A stretch of DNA of 50,611 bases from Candidatus Nanopelagicales bacterium (lineage in GTDB: Bacteria; Actinomycetota; Actinomycetes; S36-B12; CAIYMF01): assembly GCA_017848795.1 (NCBI GenBank), contig JAFIHG010000009.1, positions 1 through 50,611 of the forward strand. The letters are read 5' to 3'. The notes beneath the pieces are model-generated. The model worked only from the letters and a program-made list of their open reading frames with translations. It was not told the DNA's origin and did no database searches. The position numbers were made by a program, and so were the translations under genes. Shown here piece after piece: positions 24,495 to 31,864 of this stretch. Each line of letters begins with the position of its first letter. Position 1 is the first letter of the stretch.

Positions 24495-24567
24495 CGACGT
24501 CACTGCCCCGAGGGCGGGAAACCCACCCGGAAACCGCTGGTTCTCGACCCTCAGCGCAGTGACGTCG
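24495..24567. terminator. Long imperfect hairpin between GGCT-like gene and pnp
   Basis: CGACGTCACTGC (24495-24506) is perfectly inverted at 24556-24567. Allowing mismatches the pairing extends to about 29 bases per arm (24495-24523 with 24539-24567; 24 of 29 positions match by hand). It starts 23 bases after a stop codon and ends 22 bases before the pnp -10 box, so it probably ends the upstream transcript. It could also be a small palindromic element. Confidence 0.55.
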
Positions 24568-24589
24568 TGACCGTGGGCCCGCACCCCGC

Positions 24590-24595
24590 TACGGT
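24590..24595 (+). promoter_or_regulatory. -10 box TACGGT for leaderless pnp
   Basis: TACGGT lies 7 bases before GTG 24603, predicting that the pnp mRNA starts at its first codon. Confidence 0.5.
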
Positions 24596-24602
24596 CGCCC
24601 CC

Positions 24603-25418
24603 GTGGAGACCCCCTCGGACCTGCGCGCCGACCCGACCGGAACCGCGCGGGCCGCGGCACAGCAGCTCGCCGCGCGGACGGGTACGGCCCGTCACGACGT
24701 CGCTGTGGTGCTCGGCTCCGGGTGGGTGCCCGCGGCGGACCGGCTCGGCGAGACGGTCGCCGAGGTCTCGGTGACCGACCTGCCCGGCTTCCCGCCCCCT
24801 GCCGTCGAGGGCCACGCCGGCAAGGTGCGCAGCGTCCGTGCGGGTGACACCGCCGCGCTCGTCTTCCTCGGGCGCAACCACCTGTACGAGGGCCGCGGGG
24901 TGGAACCGGTCGTGCACGGGATCCGCACCGCTGCGGCCGCCGGATGCCGGGTGGTGGTGCTGACCAACGGCTGCGGCGGCCTCGACCCCGCCTGGCCGCC
25001 TGGGACCGCCGTACTCATCAGCGACCACCTCAACCTCACTGCGGCTTCGCCGTTGCGCGGCGCCACGTTCGTCGACCTGACCGACCTGTACTCGCGACGG
25101 CTGCGCGCGCTGTGCCGCACGATCGACCCGGCGCTGCCCGAGGGGGTGTACGCACAGTTCCCCGGCCCGCAGTACGAGACGCCGGCGGAGGTACGGATGG
25201 CGGGTGTGCTGGGCGCGCAGCTCGTCGGCATGTCCACGGCGCTCGAGGCGATCGCGGCCCGCGAGGCGGGCATGGAGGTGCTGGGCCTCTCGCTCGTGAC
25301 TAACGCGGCGGCGGGCATCAGCGGTGAACCGCTCGACCACGAGGAGGTGCTCGCCGCCGGGAACGCAGCGGCCGCCCGGGTCGGCGGGCTGCTGCGCGAG
25401 GTGCTGGAGGGCCTGTGA
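24603..25418 (+). CDS. pnp: Purine-nucleoside phosphorylase
   Basis: The enzyme splits inosine or guanosine and their deoxy forms with phosphate, giving the free base and (deoxy)ribose-1-phosphate. The 271-residue product belongs to the trimeric PNP family. Visible are [17 protein letters not shown] at the phosphate loop, [56 protein letters not shown] and [31 protein letters not shown] with the base-binding Asn. GTG 24603 is set by the -10 box 7 bases upstream. Downstream phosphohexomutase follows after 85 bases, and deoC is 5.5 kb away; together they can route deoxyribose-1-phosphate into central metabolism. Confidence 0.93.
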   Translation: METPSDLRADPTGTARAAAQQLAARTGTARHDVAVVLGSGWVPAADRLGETVAEVSVTDLPGFPPPAVEGHAGKVRSVRAGDTAALVFLGRNHLYEGRGVEPVVHGIRTAAAAGCRVVVLTNGCGGLDPAWPPGTAVLISDHLNLTAASPLRGATFVDLTDLYSRRLRALCRTIDPALPEGVYAQFPGPQYETPAEVRMAGVLGAQLVGMSTALEAIAAREAGMEVLGLSLVTNAAAGISGEPLDHEEVLAAGNAAAARVGGLLREVLEGL

Positions 25419-25503
25419 GCGAGCGAGGAGCGAGCCGCCCCCGAGTAACGCACCACCCAACACCGACTGCGGCGAGCCCCGCAGCGAGCGAACCGGAGAC
25501 GCC

Positions 25504-27168
25504 GTGAGCGAGCTGATCGACCGGGCACGCGCGTGGGAGGCCGACGACCCCGACCCGGACACCCGGGCACACCTCGACGCGCTGCTCGACGCAGCCGGCA
25601 GCGGTGACGAGATCGCGGCCGCCGAGCTCGCCGACTGCTTCGACGGCACGCTGGAGTTCGGGACCGCGGGGCTGCGCGGGGCGCTCGGCCCCGGGCCGAA
25701 CCGGATGAACCGGGCGGTCGTCTCCCGTGCCGCGGCAGGCCTGGCGGCCTGGCTGGCCGACGAGCGCGGCACCGGCCGGGTCGTCGTCGGGTACGACGCG
25801 CGCCACAAGTCCGACGCGTTCGCCCGCGACACCGCCGAGGTGCTCGAAGGCGCCGGGATCCACGCGCTCGTGCTGCCCGGGCCACTGCCGACGCCCGTCC
25901 TGGCGTTCGCGATCCGGCACCTCGGATGTATCGCGGGCGTCATGGTGACCGCGAGCCACAACCCCCCGCAGGACAACGGCTACAAGGTGTACCTCGGCGA
26001 CGGTACGCAGATCGTGCCACCGACCGACTCCCAGATCAGCGCGCGCATCGACGCGGTCACCTCGGTCGCGGGCCTGCCGCGCAGCGATTCCTGGCAGGTC
26101 CTCGGTGACGAGGTGCGCTCCGCGTACCTGGACGCGTGCGCGGCGCTCGCCCTGCCGGACTCCCCGCGTGAGGTGCGGGTCGCGTACACGCCGATGCACG
26201 GCGTCGGTGGCGACACGGTGCTGCAGGTGCTGGCACGCGCCGGTTATCCCGCGCCCGCGGTCGTGGCAGCGCAGTTCTCCCCCGACCCGCAGTTCCCGAC
26301 GGTCGCCTTTCCCAACCCCGAGGAGCCCGGGGCGATGGATCTCGCCCTCGAGCTGGGCACCGCGCGCGGCGCCGACGTGATCGTCGCCAACGACCCGGAC
26401 GCCGACCGGTGTGCAGCGGCCGTACCGCTGCGCGACGGCGGCGGCTACCGGATGCTGCGCGGCGACGAGGTCGGAGCGCTGCTGGGGTGGTGGATCCACC
26501 AGCGCGCGCTGCGTTCCGGGCGGCGGCTCACCGGCTGCTACGCCAACTCGATCGTGTCGTCGTCGCTGCTGTCGCGGATGGCGGCCGGCTACGGCGTACG
26601 CCACGAGGAGACGCTCACCGGTTTCAAGTGGATCGGGCGCATCCCGGACCTCACCTTCGGGTATGAGGAGGCGCTCGGCTACTGCGTCGACCCGGCCCAC
26701 GTCGGGGACAAGGACGGGATCAGCGCGGCGTTGCTGCTCGTCGAGCTGGTCGCCGCGCTGCGCGCCGAAAGCCGTACCGTCCACGACGTCCTGGACGACC
26801 TCGCGCGCGAGTTCGGGCTGCACGCGACCGACCAGCTCTCGGTACGGGTCACCGACCTGGGCGTCATCTCGGCGGCCATGGCGACGTTGCGCGGCACTCC
26901 ACCGACCTCGCTGGCCGGGCTCGCGGTGGAGTCGTTCGAGGACCTCGAGCGCGGCTCGGCCGCGCTGCCGCCCACCGACGGCGTACGGCTGCGGCTGGCG
27001 CAGGACGCGCGGGTGATCGTGCGGCCGAGCGGCACCGAACCCAAGCTCAAGTGCTACCTGGAGGTCGTCGTCCCGGTCGCAGGCGACGTCGATGCAGCGC
27101 GGACGGTCGCGGCGGCGCGCTTGGCGCAGCTCAAGACCGACCTCGCCGAAGCGCTCGGGCTCCCCTGA
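25504..27168 (+). CDS. Phosphomannomutase/phosphoglucomutase family enzyme
   Basis: The 554-residue alpha-D-phosphohexomutase has the phosphoserine loop VTASHNPPQDNGYKVY (Ser near residue 150), the metal loop NDPDADRCAAAV, the sugar loop EETLTGFKWIGRI and GYEEALGYCVDP. The phosphate-binding loop RPSGTEPKLKCYLEV is at the C-terminus. It interconverts hexose or pentose 1- and 6(5)-phosphates. The long form with an N-terminal extension (LADCFDGTLEFGTAGLRG) matches M. tuberculosis PmmB, which also lies beside pnp. In this context phosphopentomutase activity is plausible, feeding DeoC. GTG 25504 has GGAG eight bases upstream. The short interval after pnp has no terminator, so the two may share a transcript. 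Confidence 0.88.
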   Translation: MSELIDRARAWEADDPDPDTRAHLDALLDAAGSGDEIAAAELADCFDGTLEFGTAGLRGALGPGPNRMNRAVVSRAAAGLAAWLADERGTGRVVVGYDARHKSDAFARDTAEVLEGAGIHALVLPGPLPTPVLAFAIRHLGCIAGVMVTASHNPPQDNGYKVYLGDGTQIVPPTDSQISARIDAVTSVAGLPRSDSWQVLGDEVRSAYLDACAALALPDSPREVRVAYTPMHGVGGDTVLQVLARAGYPAPAVVAAQFSPDPQFPTVAFPNPEEPGAMDLALELGTARGADVIVANDPDADRCAAAVPLRDGGGYRMLRGDEVGALLGWWIHQRALRSGRRLTGCYANSIVSSSLLSRMAAGYGVRHEETLTGFKWIGRIPDLTFGYEEALGYCVDPAHVGDKDGISAALLLVELVAALRAESRTVHDVLDDLAREFGLHATDQLSVRVTDLGVISAAMATLRGTPPTSLAGLAVESFEDLERGSAALPPTDGVRLRLAQDARVIVRPSGTEPKLKCYLEVVVPVAGDVDAARTVAAARLAQLKTDLAEALGLP

Positions 27169-27174
27169 GCGGCG

Positions 27175-27236
27175 CCGCGGAGAAATCGTCGTTTCCCGGC
27201 ACGACATCGGCGCCGGAAACGACGTATTCTCCGCGG
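27175..27236. terminator. Large bidirectional hairpin between convergent genes
   Basis: Arms 27175-27196 and 27215-27236 pair in 20 of 22 positions (outer CCGCGGAGAA, inner CGTCGTTTCC, with one two-base mismatch) around an 18-base loop. It begins six bases after the mutase stop and precedes the decarboxylase stop at 27265. It is not a copy of the 60-base palindrome family. Confidence 0.8.
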
Positions 27237-27264
27237 CACGTCCGGCGCGGAGTCGAGCCGGCGT

Positions 27265-28632
27265 TCAGGCGGTGGCGGCGAGGACCTCGCGGACCATCTC
27301 GAGCGTGGTGCCCGGGTGCAGGAACACCAGGCGCCCCACTGTCTCGCCCTCCCAGGTCGTCGAGGTGACGAACGCGGTCTGCTCTGCCAGCAGCTCGCCC
27401 GACCACCGGTCGTAGTCCGCCGCGTCCCACCCCTCGCGCCGGAACAGCACGACGCCGAGGGTCGGTTCGCGCAACAGCGTCAGCTGGTCCGCCAGGTCGA
27501 TCTCGCGGGCTACCTCGCGGGTCAGTGCGAGCGTCGCCTCGACCGCGTCGCGGTACGCGTCGGTCCCGTTCACCACCAGGCTGAACCACAACGGCAGCCC
27601 ACGGGCGCGGCGGGTCAGGTGATAGGCGTAGTCGGTGGGGTTCCACTCCTCGGGCTGCTCGTGGATCACGTCGAGATAGGACGCGTCCTGGGTGTGTACC
27701 CGCCGCGCCAGCTGCGGGTCGCGGTAGAGCAGGGCGGCGCAGTCGAACGGCGCGAACAGCCACTTGTGCGGGTCGACCACGAACGAGTCCGCCTGCTCGA
27801 TCCCGTCGAAGAGCGGTCGTACGGAGGGAGCGAGCAGCCCCGCGCCGCCGTACGCACCATCGACGTGGAACCACAGCTGGTGCTGCTGCGCCACCTCGGC
27901 CACCCCGCGCAGGTCGTCGACGATGCCGGCGTTCGTGGTACCGGCCGTCGCGACGACCGCCACGACGGTCGCCGGCTCGCGATCGGAGTCGAGCGCGGCG
28001 CGCAACGCCGCGCCGCTGAGCCGGTGGTCCGTCGTCGCGACGACCAGGGCCCCCATGTCGAGCAGATGCAACGCATTGTGGATCGAGGAGTGTGCCTGGT
28101 CGCTCACCGCGACCCGTACCCGCGCCCCGGCGTCCCCGAGCCGACGGCGGCCTTCGTCGCGCGCGACGGCGAGCGCCGACAGGTTCGCCGCCGATCCGCC
28201 CGACACGAACGTGCCGCCCGCGGTGAGCGGCAGTCCGGCGGCATCGGCCAGCCAGCGCAACACCTGATTCTCGGCGGCGACCGCGCCGGCCGCCTCCAAC
28301 CACGAGATCCCCTGCAGCGATGCCGCCGACACCACCATGTCGAACAGCAGCGCCGCCTTGCTCGGCGCCGCCGGGATGAAGGCGAAGAACCGCGGGCTGT
28401 CCGCCGACAGCACGGCGCGTGAAAGCCGCTCGTCGTACAGCGCCAGCACCTGCGCAGGATCCCGGCCGTCGGCCGTGATCAGACCGGCGAGCGCCTCGTC
28501 GAGCTCGGCCTTGCGCCCGGGGTGGTCCAGCGGTGTCTCGGGCATGGACAGGCGGCCGGAGACGTACGCGAGCAGCAGCGCGGTGAGCCGCTCGTCCGGC
28601 AGGTGCATGCGGTCGGGTCGTACGTCAGCCAC
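27265..28632 (-). CDS. PLP-dependent decarboxylase (group II, aromatic/acidic amino-acid type)
   Basis: The 455-residue group II decarboxylase has GTFVSGGSAANLSALAVARDEG, then SDQAHSSIHNALHLLDMG with the PLP-stacking His. ATAGTTNAGIVDDL and HVDGAYGGAGLL (Asp pairing with the PLP ring nitrogen) follow, and VDPHKWLFAPFDCAALL contains the Schiff-base Lys. It should release CO2 from an L-amino acid; tryptophan/tyrosine/DOPA-type and glutamate-type members cannot be told apart by eye. GTG 28632 is preceded by GAGAGG; ATG 28608 is an alternative. It is convergent with the mutase and divergent from the propeller-like gene, so it is a single-gene unit. Confidence 0.88.
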   Translation of the reverse strand: MADVRPDRMHLPDERLTALLLAYVSGRLSMPETPLDHPGRKAELDEALAGLITADGRDPAQVLALYDERLSRAVLSADSPRFFAFIPAAPSKAALLFDMVVSAASLQGISWLEAAGAVAAENQVLRWLADAAGLPLTAGGTFVSGGSAANLSALAVARDEGRRRLGDAGARVRVAVSDQAHSSIHNALHLLDMGALVVATTDHRLSGAALRAALDSDREPATVVAVVATAGTTNAGIVDDLRGVAEVAQQHQLWFHVDGAYGGAGLLAPSVRPLFDGIEQADSFVVDPHKWLFAPFDCAALLYRDPQLARRVHTQDASYLDVIHEQPEEWNPTDYAYHLTRRARGLPLWFSLVVNGTDAYRDAVEATLALTREVAREIDLADQLTLLREPTLGVVLFRREGWDAADYDRWSGELLAEQTAFVTSTTWEGETVGRLVFLHPGTTLEMVREVLAATA

Positions 28633-28758
28633 GTCAGGCCTCTCACGACGGGCGTCGCGCGCCGGTGGTGGTCCAGCCAGCAGGCGCGAGCGCGCTCGTA
28701 CGCTAACCGGGTCGCCCGCCGCTGTCATGGACCGATCACCAACGAGGGCGTGCGGTCG

Positions 28759-28764
28759 TAACCT
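28759..28764 (+). promoter_or_regulatory. -10 box TAACCT for a leaderless gene
   Basis: TAACCT lies 6 bases before GTG 28771, predicting a leaderless mRNA for the propeller-like protein and probably the antitoxin behind it. Confidence 0.5.
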
Positions 28765-28770
28765 CGCCAG

Positions 28771-30189
28771 GTGACCGACGACGGCACGATGCACCGCGGG
28801 TTCGACGTGACCGGAATGCTCGCCGCGTTCGGGCGCCTGTGGTTGCACGACCACGGTTGCCGCTCGCTCGTCGCGGTCGACCTGCGGACCGGGCACGCGA
28901 CCGTGGCCGCTGACCTCGGGCCGGAGCCGACACCGGACCTGGCCCGGTGGCCGACCGTGCCGCTCGCACCGTCGGGTCTGCTCGCGACGGGATCTGCGCT
29001 CTGGCTCGCCTGTCACGGGGCACTGCGGCGGATCGACCCACGGTCCGGCCTGGTGGCAGATGCCTGCTCGGAGGGCACGGGCTGGTTCTGCGCCAACCAG
29101 GAGGCGATCTACGGGCTGTCCGACCGGCCGGACCGGGTCCTGACGCGGCTGGACGCCTCCGACGGTTCGCGGCGCGAACGCAGCTGGAGCGGCTACGTGC
29201 GCGTCGGTGCTGCGACCGAGCGCCACCTCTGGCTGGTCGACCGGACCTCCGAGCGATTGGTGCGTCTCGCGGCGGACTCGCTGCAAGAGCAGTGGTCGTA
29301 CGACTTCGCCGGCGGTGAGGTGACCCACCTGTTCCCGGCAGGGGACGGCGTGATCGTGGTGCACAACCGCGACCTCGCGGACGGCATCCTGGTGAGCAAC
29401 ATCGGGATCCTCAATCGCAGCCGGGTGTACCGCGCGAGCACCGACGGCGGGGTGACACAGGTCGGGGAGATCGGGATCGAACGGGTTCTCGCGTACGACG
29501 GCTCGGAAACGATATGGATCGGGCGGTTCGAGGACGGTCCGGATCCGGACCTTCGACGAGACCCGTCGGGACGGCTCGCCTGTCTTGACGTGCGGACGGG
29601 CGCGCTGCAGCCGCATCCGACCGCGCAGGTGCGCGGGCAGGTGGACCGGATCGCCGCCGCGGGCGGGCAACTGTACGTCGCCGGGTTCCAGCGCAGCCGG
29701 CAGCGGGACGCGCTCTGGCGGATCGACGGCACGCACGTCCAGCGGATCGACCTCGGCGGTCTCGGGCTGCGGTTCGACCCGCCGGCGGTCGCGGCCGACG
29801 AGCCCGACCGACAACTCACGGCAGGCCAGCTCGCCGCCGAGATCCGCTCCCAGCTGACCCGGCACGGCGAACGCTTCGACGACCGCGCCGATCGCTGGGT
29901 CGACGCGGGACCCTCGATCCACCGGGCATTCACGCTCCGCGAGGTGCAGGTCGAAGAAGCGCCGCCACGCGTGACGGTCACCTTCGACTGGGCGGCCGAG
30001 CCGGGCATCGTCTTCGGCTTCGACTTCGACGCGGACTGGCTGGCGCAGGAGAACGCGTACGGGACCGGCCTGCCGAACGCGCCGGACAACATCTGGCTGT
30101 TCGCGCTCGAGGAGCTGAACACCGGCCTGATGACCCGTGCACCTCGGGAACGCCGTGGTGAGGTGACCTGGATCAGCACGTGGACCTGA
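28771..30189 (+). CDS. Propeller-like protein of unknown function
   Basis: I do not recognise this 472-residue protein. Residues 1-330 show repeating strand units typical of a beta-propeller (LWLHDHGCRSLVAVDLRTG, LWLACHGALRRIDPRSG, AIYGLSDRPDRVLTRLD, LWLVDRTSERLVRL, LYVAGFQRSRQRDALWRID), each about 45 residues and ending in a D-x-x-T/S-G turn. The C-terminal 130 residues are separate and contain VTVTFDWAAEPGIVFGFDF and PDNIWLFALEELNTGLM. No signal peptide is present, so it is probably cytoplasmic. Start GTG follows a -10 box by 6 bases. Its last ten bases overlap the start of the antitoxin gene, which suggests co-transcription. Confidence 0.65.
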   Translation: MTDDGTMHRGFDVTGMLAAFGRLWLHDHGCRSLVAVDLRTGHATVAADLGPEPTPDLARWPTVPLAPSGLLATGSALWLACHGALRRIDPRSGLVADACSEGTGWFCANQEAIYGLSDRPDRVLTRLDASDGSRRERSWSGYVRVGAATERHLWLVDRTSERLVRLAADSLQEQWSYDFAGGEVTHLFPAGDGVIVVHNRDLADGILVSNIGILNRSRVYRASTDGGVTQVGEIGIERVLAYDGSETIWIGRFEDGPDPDLRRDPSGRLACLDVRTGALQPHPTAQVRGQVDRIAAAGGQLYVAGFQRSRQRDALWRIDGTHVQRIDLGGLGLRFDPPAVAADEPDRQLTAGQLAAEIRSQLTRHGERFDDRADRWVDAGPSIHRAFTLREVQVEEAPPRVTVTFDWAAEPGIVFGFDFDADWLAQENAYGTGLPNAPDNIWLFALEELNTGLMTRAPRERRGEVTWISTWT

Positions 30190-30461
30190 TCACCGTTACC
30201 GGTGCTGCGGTGTCGCACCTGGAGGTCGGGGTGCGAGCGTTGCGTAACCGCACAAGCTTCGTGATCGACGCAGTCCGCGCCGGTGAGCGCGTCGTCCTCA
30301 ACGTCCACGGGGAGCCGGTCGCCGACATCGTTGCGCACCACCAGCGCAGCCGGTGGCTCTCCGGCGCCCAGTTGCACGACCAGCTGCAGACCCGCGCTGC
30401 GGACCGCGAGTTGCGGCACGACCTGGACCGGCTCGCCGGCCAGACGCTCGAAGAGCGGTGA
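30180..30461 (+). CDS. Phd/YefM-type antitoxin
   Basis: The 93-residue protein reads VGVRALRNRTSFVIDAVRAGERVVLNVHGEPVADIV, the Phd/YefM fold: R-x-L-R-N at the DNA-binding helix, AGERV and GxPVADIV. A C-terminal toxin-binding part (SRWLSGAQLHDQLQ) follows. Such antitoxins bind DNA as dimers and neutralise a PIN- or RelE-type toxin usually encoded directly downstream. Here the downstream frame is wrecked: only the end of a PIN toxin remains at 30695-30853. GTG 30180 overlaps the previous gene by ten bases. An orphan antitoxin may be a relic or may still protect against a related toxin. Confidence 0.7.
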   Translation: MDLITVTGAAVSHLEVGVRALRNRTSFVIDAVRAGERVVLNVHGEPVADIVAHHQRSRWLSGAQLHDQLQTRAADRELRHDLDRLAGQTLEER

Positions 30462-30694
30462 TCCGGGCAGCGATCGAGCGGCGCGGCGTGTTCTCGAGGA
30501 GCCGAGCGGGACAGGGCATCCCCGAACGCAGGAGACGCTGGGCGGCGCCGTGGACGCGGTGAGCGCGGGCGCAACCATCCGTTGGTCGAGCGTAGTCGAG
30601 ACCATGATCACCAGCGTGGTCTCGACTACGCTCGACCACCGAGTGCTCGCCCGGTCTTTCACGCGCCGACCGGCGCGCACCAGGCCCAAAGTGA
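30462..30694. other. Disrupted region between antitoxin and toxin remnant
   Basis: About 230 bases contain no gene. The place where a VapC-type N-terminus with its first catalytic Asp should lie has no such motif in any frame. A 21-bp perfect inverted repeat occupies 30584-30637. The region reads as a deletion with an element inserted. Confidence 0.55.
30584..30637. repeat. Palindromic element within the toxin region
   Basis: GGTCGAGCGTAGTCGAGACCA (21 bases, 30584-30604) is exactly inverted at 30617-30637 with a 12-base loop. It has no sequence in common with the four-copy palindrome family or with the other hairpins here. No transposase lies nearby; it may be a MITE-like or REP-like element. 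Confidence 0.85.
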
Positions 30695-30853
30695 CTCGAC
30701 TGTCGCAACGCGGGCATCCAGCGCACCGTCCGGCTGAGCGACTCGCTCGTCGCCGCGACCGCGATCGACCTCGGGCTGTCGGTCGTGACGCAGGACGCCG
30801 ACTTCGAGCGGATCGCCGCCGTGCACGACGCGCTGCGTGTCGTGCAGGTCTGA
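30695..30853 (+). pseudogene. VapC/PIN-domain toxin, C-terminal remnant
   Basis: From 30695 to the stop at 30851-30853 one frame encodes RLSDSLVAATAIDLGLSVVTQDADFERI and ends ALRVVQV. This is the C-terminal third of a PIN-domain ribonuclease, with the S-D-x-L-V-A-A-T helix and the T-Q-D-A-D-F strand carrying the last acidic residues. A TGA at 30692-30694 closes the frame upstream, and the N-terminal half, with the first catalytic Asp, is missing. The remnant has no start codon or ribosome site. It follows the Phd-type antitoxin by 230 bases, so it is the former toxin partner. Confidence 0.7.
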
Positions 30854-30894
30854 CCCGGATGCCGTCACCAGGCCATTCCCCCGGGCGGCGTACG

Positions 30895-30900
30895 TAGGAT
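30895..30900 (+). promoter_or_regulatory. -10 box TAGGAT for leaderless deoC
   Basis: TAGGAT lies 6 bases before GTG 30907. The intervening CGAGGA could also act as a ribosome site if transcription began further upstream. Confidence 0.45.
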
Positions 30901-30906
30901 CGAGGA

Positions 30907-31857
30907 GTGACGCTGACCGTACCGACGCCGCTCGCCGACGCCGCGACCTCGGATGCTGCGCTGCGCCGGTTCCTGCACGGTCTGCCGGGCGTCGACCAGG
31001 TCGGCGCCGAAGGACGCGCGGCGAACCTCGCGACCCGCTCGATCAAGACGACCGCGAAGGCGTACGCGATCGACCTCGCGATCCGCATGATCGACCTCAC
31101 GACACTGGAAGGCGCGGACACGCCGGGCAAGGTGCGCTCACTGTGCGCCAAGGCGGTACGTCCCGATCCCACCGACCCCAGCACCCCGTCGGTCGCCGCC
31201 GTCTGCGTGTACGGCGACCTCGTGGGCCTGGCCCGCGACTACCTCGGTGACTCAGGCCTGCACATCGCAGCGGTCGCGACCGCGTTCCCGTCGGGTCGCG
31301 CGTCGCTGGAGGTCAAGCTCGCCGACACCCGGCACGCGGTCGCCGCCGGCGCCGACGAGATCGACATGGTGATCGACCGTGGCGCCTTCCTGTCCGGGCG
31401 CTACCTGCAGGTGTACGAGGAGATCGCCGCGGTCAAGGACGCCTGCGGCGAGGCGCACCTGAAGGTGATCCTGGAGACCGGGGAACTGGCGACGTACGAC
31501 AACGTGCGGCGGGCCTCGTGGCTGGCGATGATGGCCGGCGCGGATTTCATCAAGACCTCCACCGGCAAGATCGCGCCCGCCGCGACGCTGCCCGTCACGC
31601 TGGTCATGCTGGAGGCGGTACGCGACTGGCGCGACGCGACAGGGACCCTGGTCGGCGTCAAGCCGGCCGGGGGCATCCGTACCACCAAGGACGCCTTGCG
31701 CTACCTCGTCCTCGTCAACGAGACCGTCGGCATCGAGTGGCTCACGCCCGACCTGTTCCGGATAGGGGCGTCGAGCCTGCTCAACGATCTCCTGCTGCAA
31801 CGCCAGAAACTCGCGTCCGGTCACTACTCGGGCGCCGACTACGTGACCGTCGACTAG
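30907..31857 (+). CDS. deoC: Deoxyribose-phosphate aldolase
   Basis: DeoC cleaves 2-deoxyribose-5-phosphate to glyceraldehyde-3-phosphate and acetaldehyde. The 316-residue TIM-barrel protein shows VAAVCVYGDLVGLARDYL, IAAVATAFPSGRASLEVKLADTRHAV, EIDMVIDRGAF, LKVILETGEL, the Schiff-base region ADFIKTSTGKIAPAAT and VGVKPAGGIRTTKDALRYL with the second Lys. It is longer than E. coli DeoC (about 260), a common form in actinobacteria with an N-terminal extension. It heads a deoC-aldh-aldh operon: the first aldehyde dehydrogenase starts seven bases downstream and could oxidise the acetaldehyde. It completes a salvage path with pnp and the phosphohexomutase. Confidence 0.93.
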   Translation: MTLTVPTPLADAATSDAALRRFLHGLPGVDQVGAEGRAANLATRSIKTTAKAYAIDLAIRMIDLTTLEGADTPGKVRSLCAKAVRPDPTDPSTPSVAAVCVYGDLVGLARDYLGDSGLHIAAVATAFPSGRASLEVKLADTRHAVAAGADEIDMVIDRGAFLSGRYLQVYEEIAAVKDACGEAHLKVILETGELATYDNVRRASWLAMMAGADFIKTSTGKIAPAATLPVTLVMLEAVRDWRDATGTLVGVKPAGGIRTTKDALRYLVLVNETVGIEWLTPDLFRIGASSLLNDLLLQRQKLASGHYSGADYVTVD

Positions 31858-31864
31858 GAGCGCG

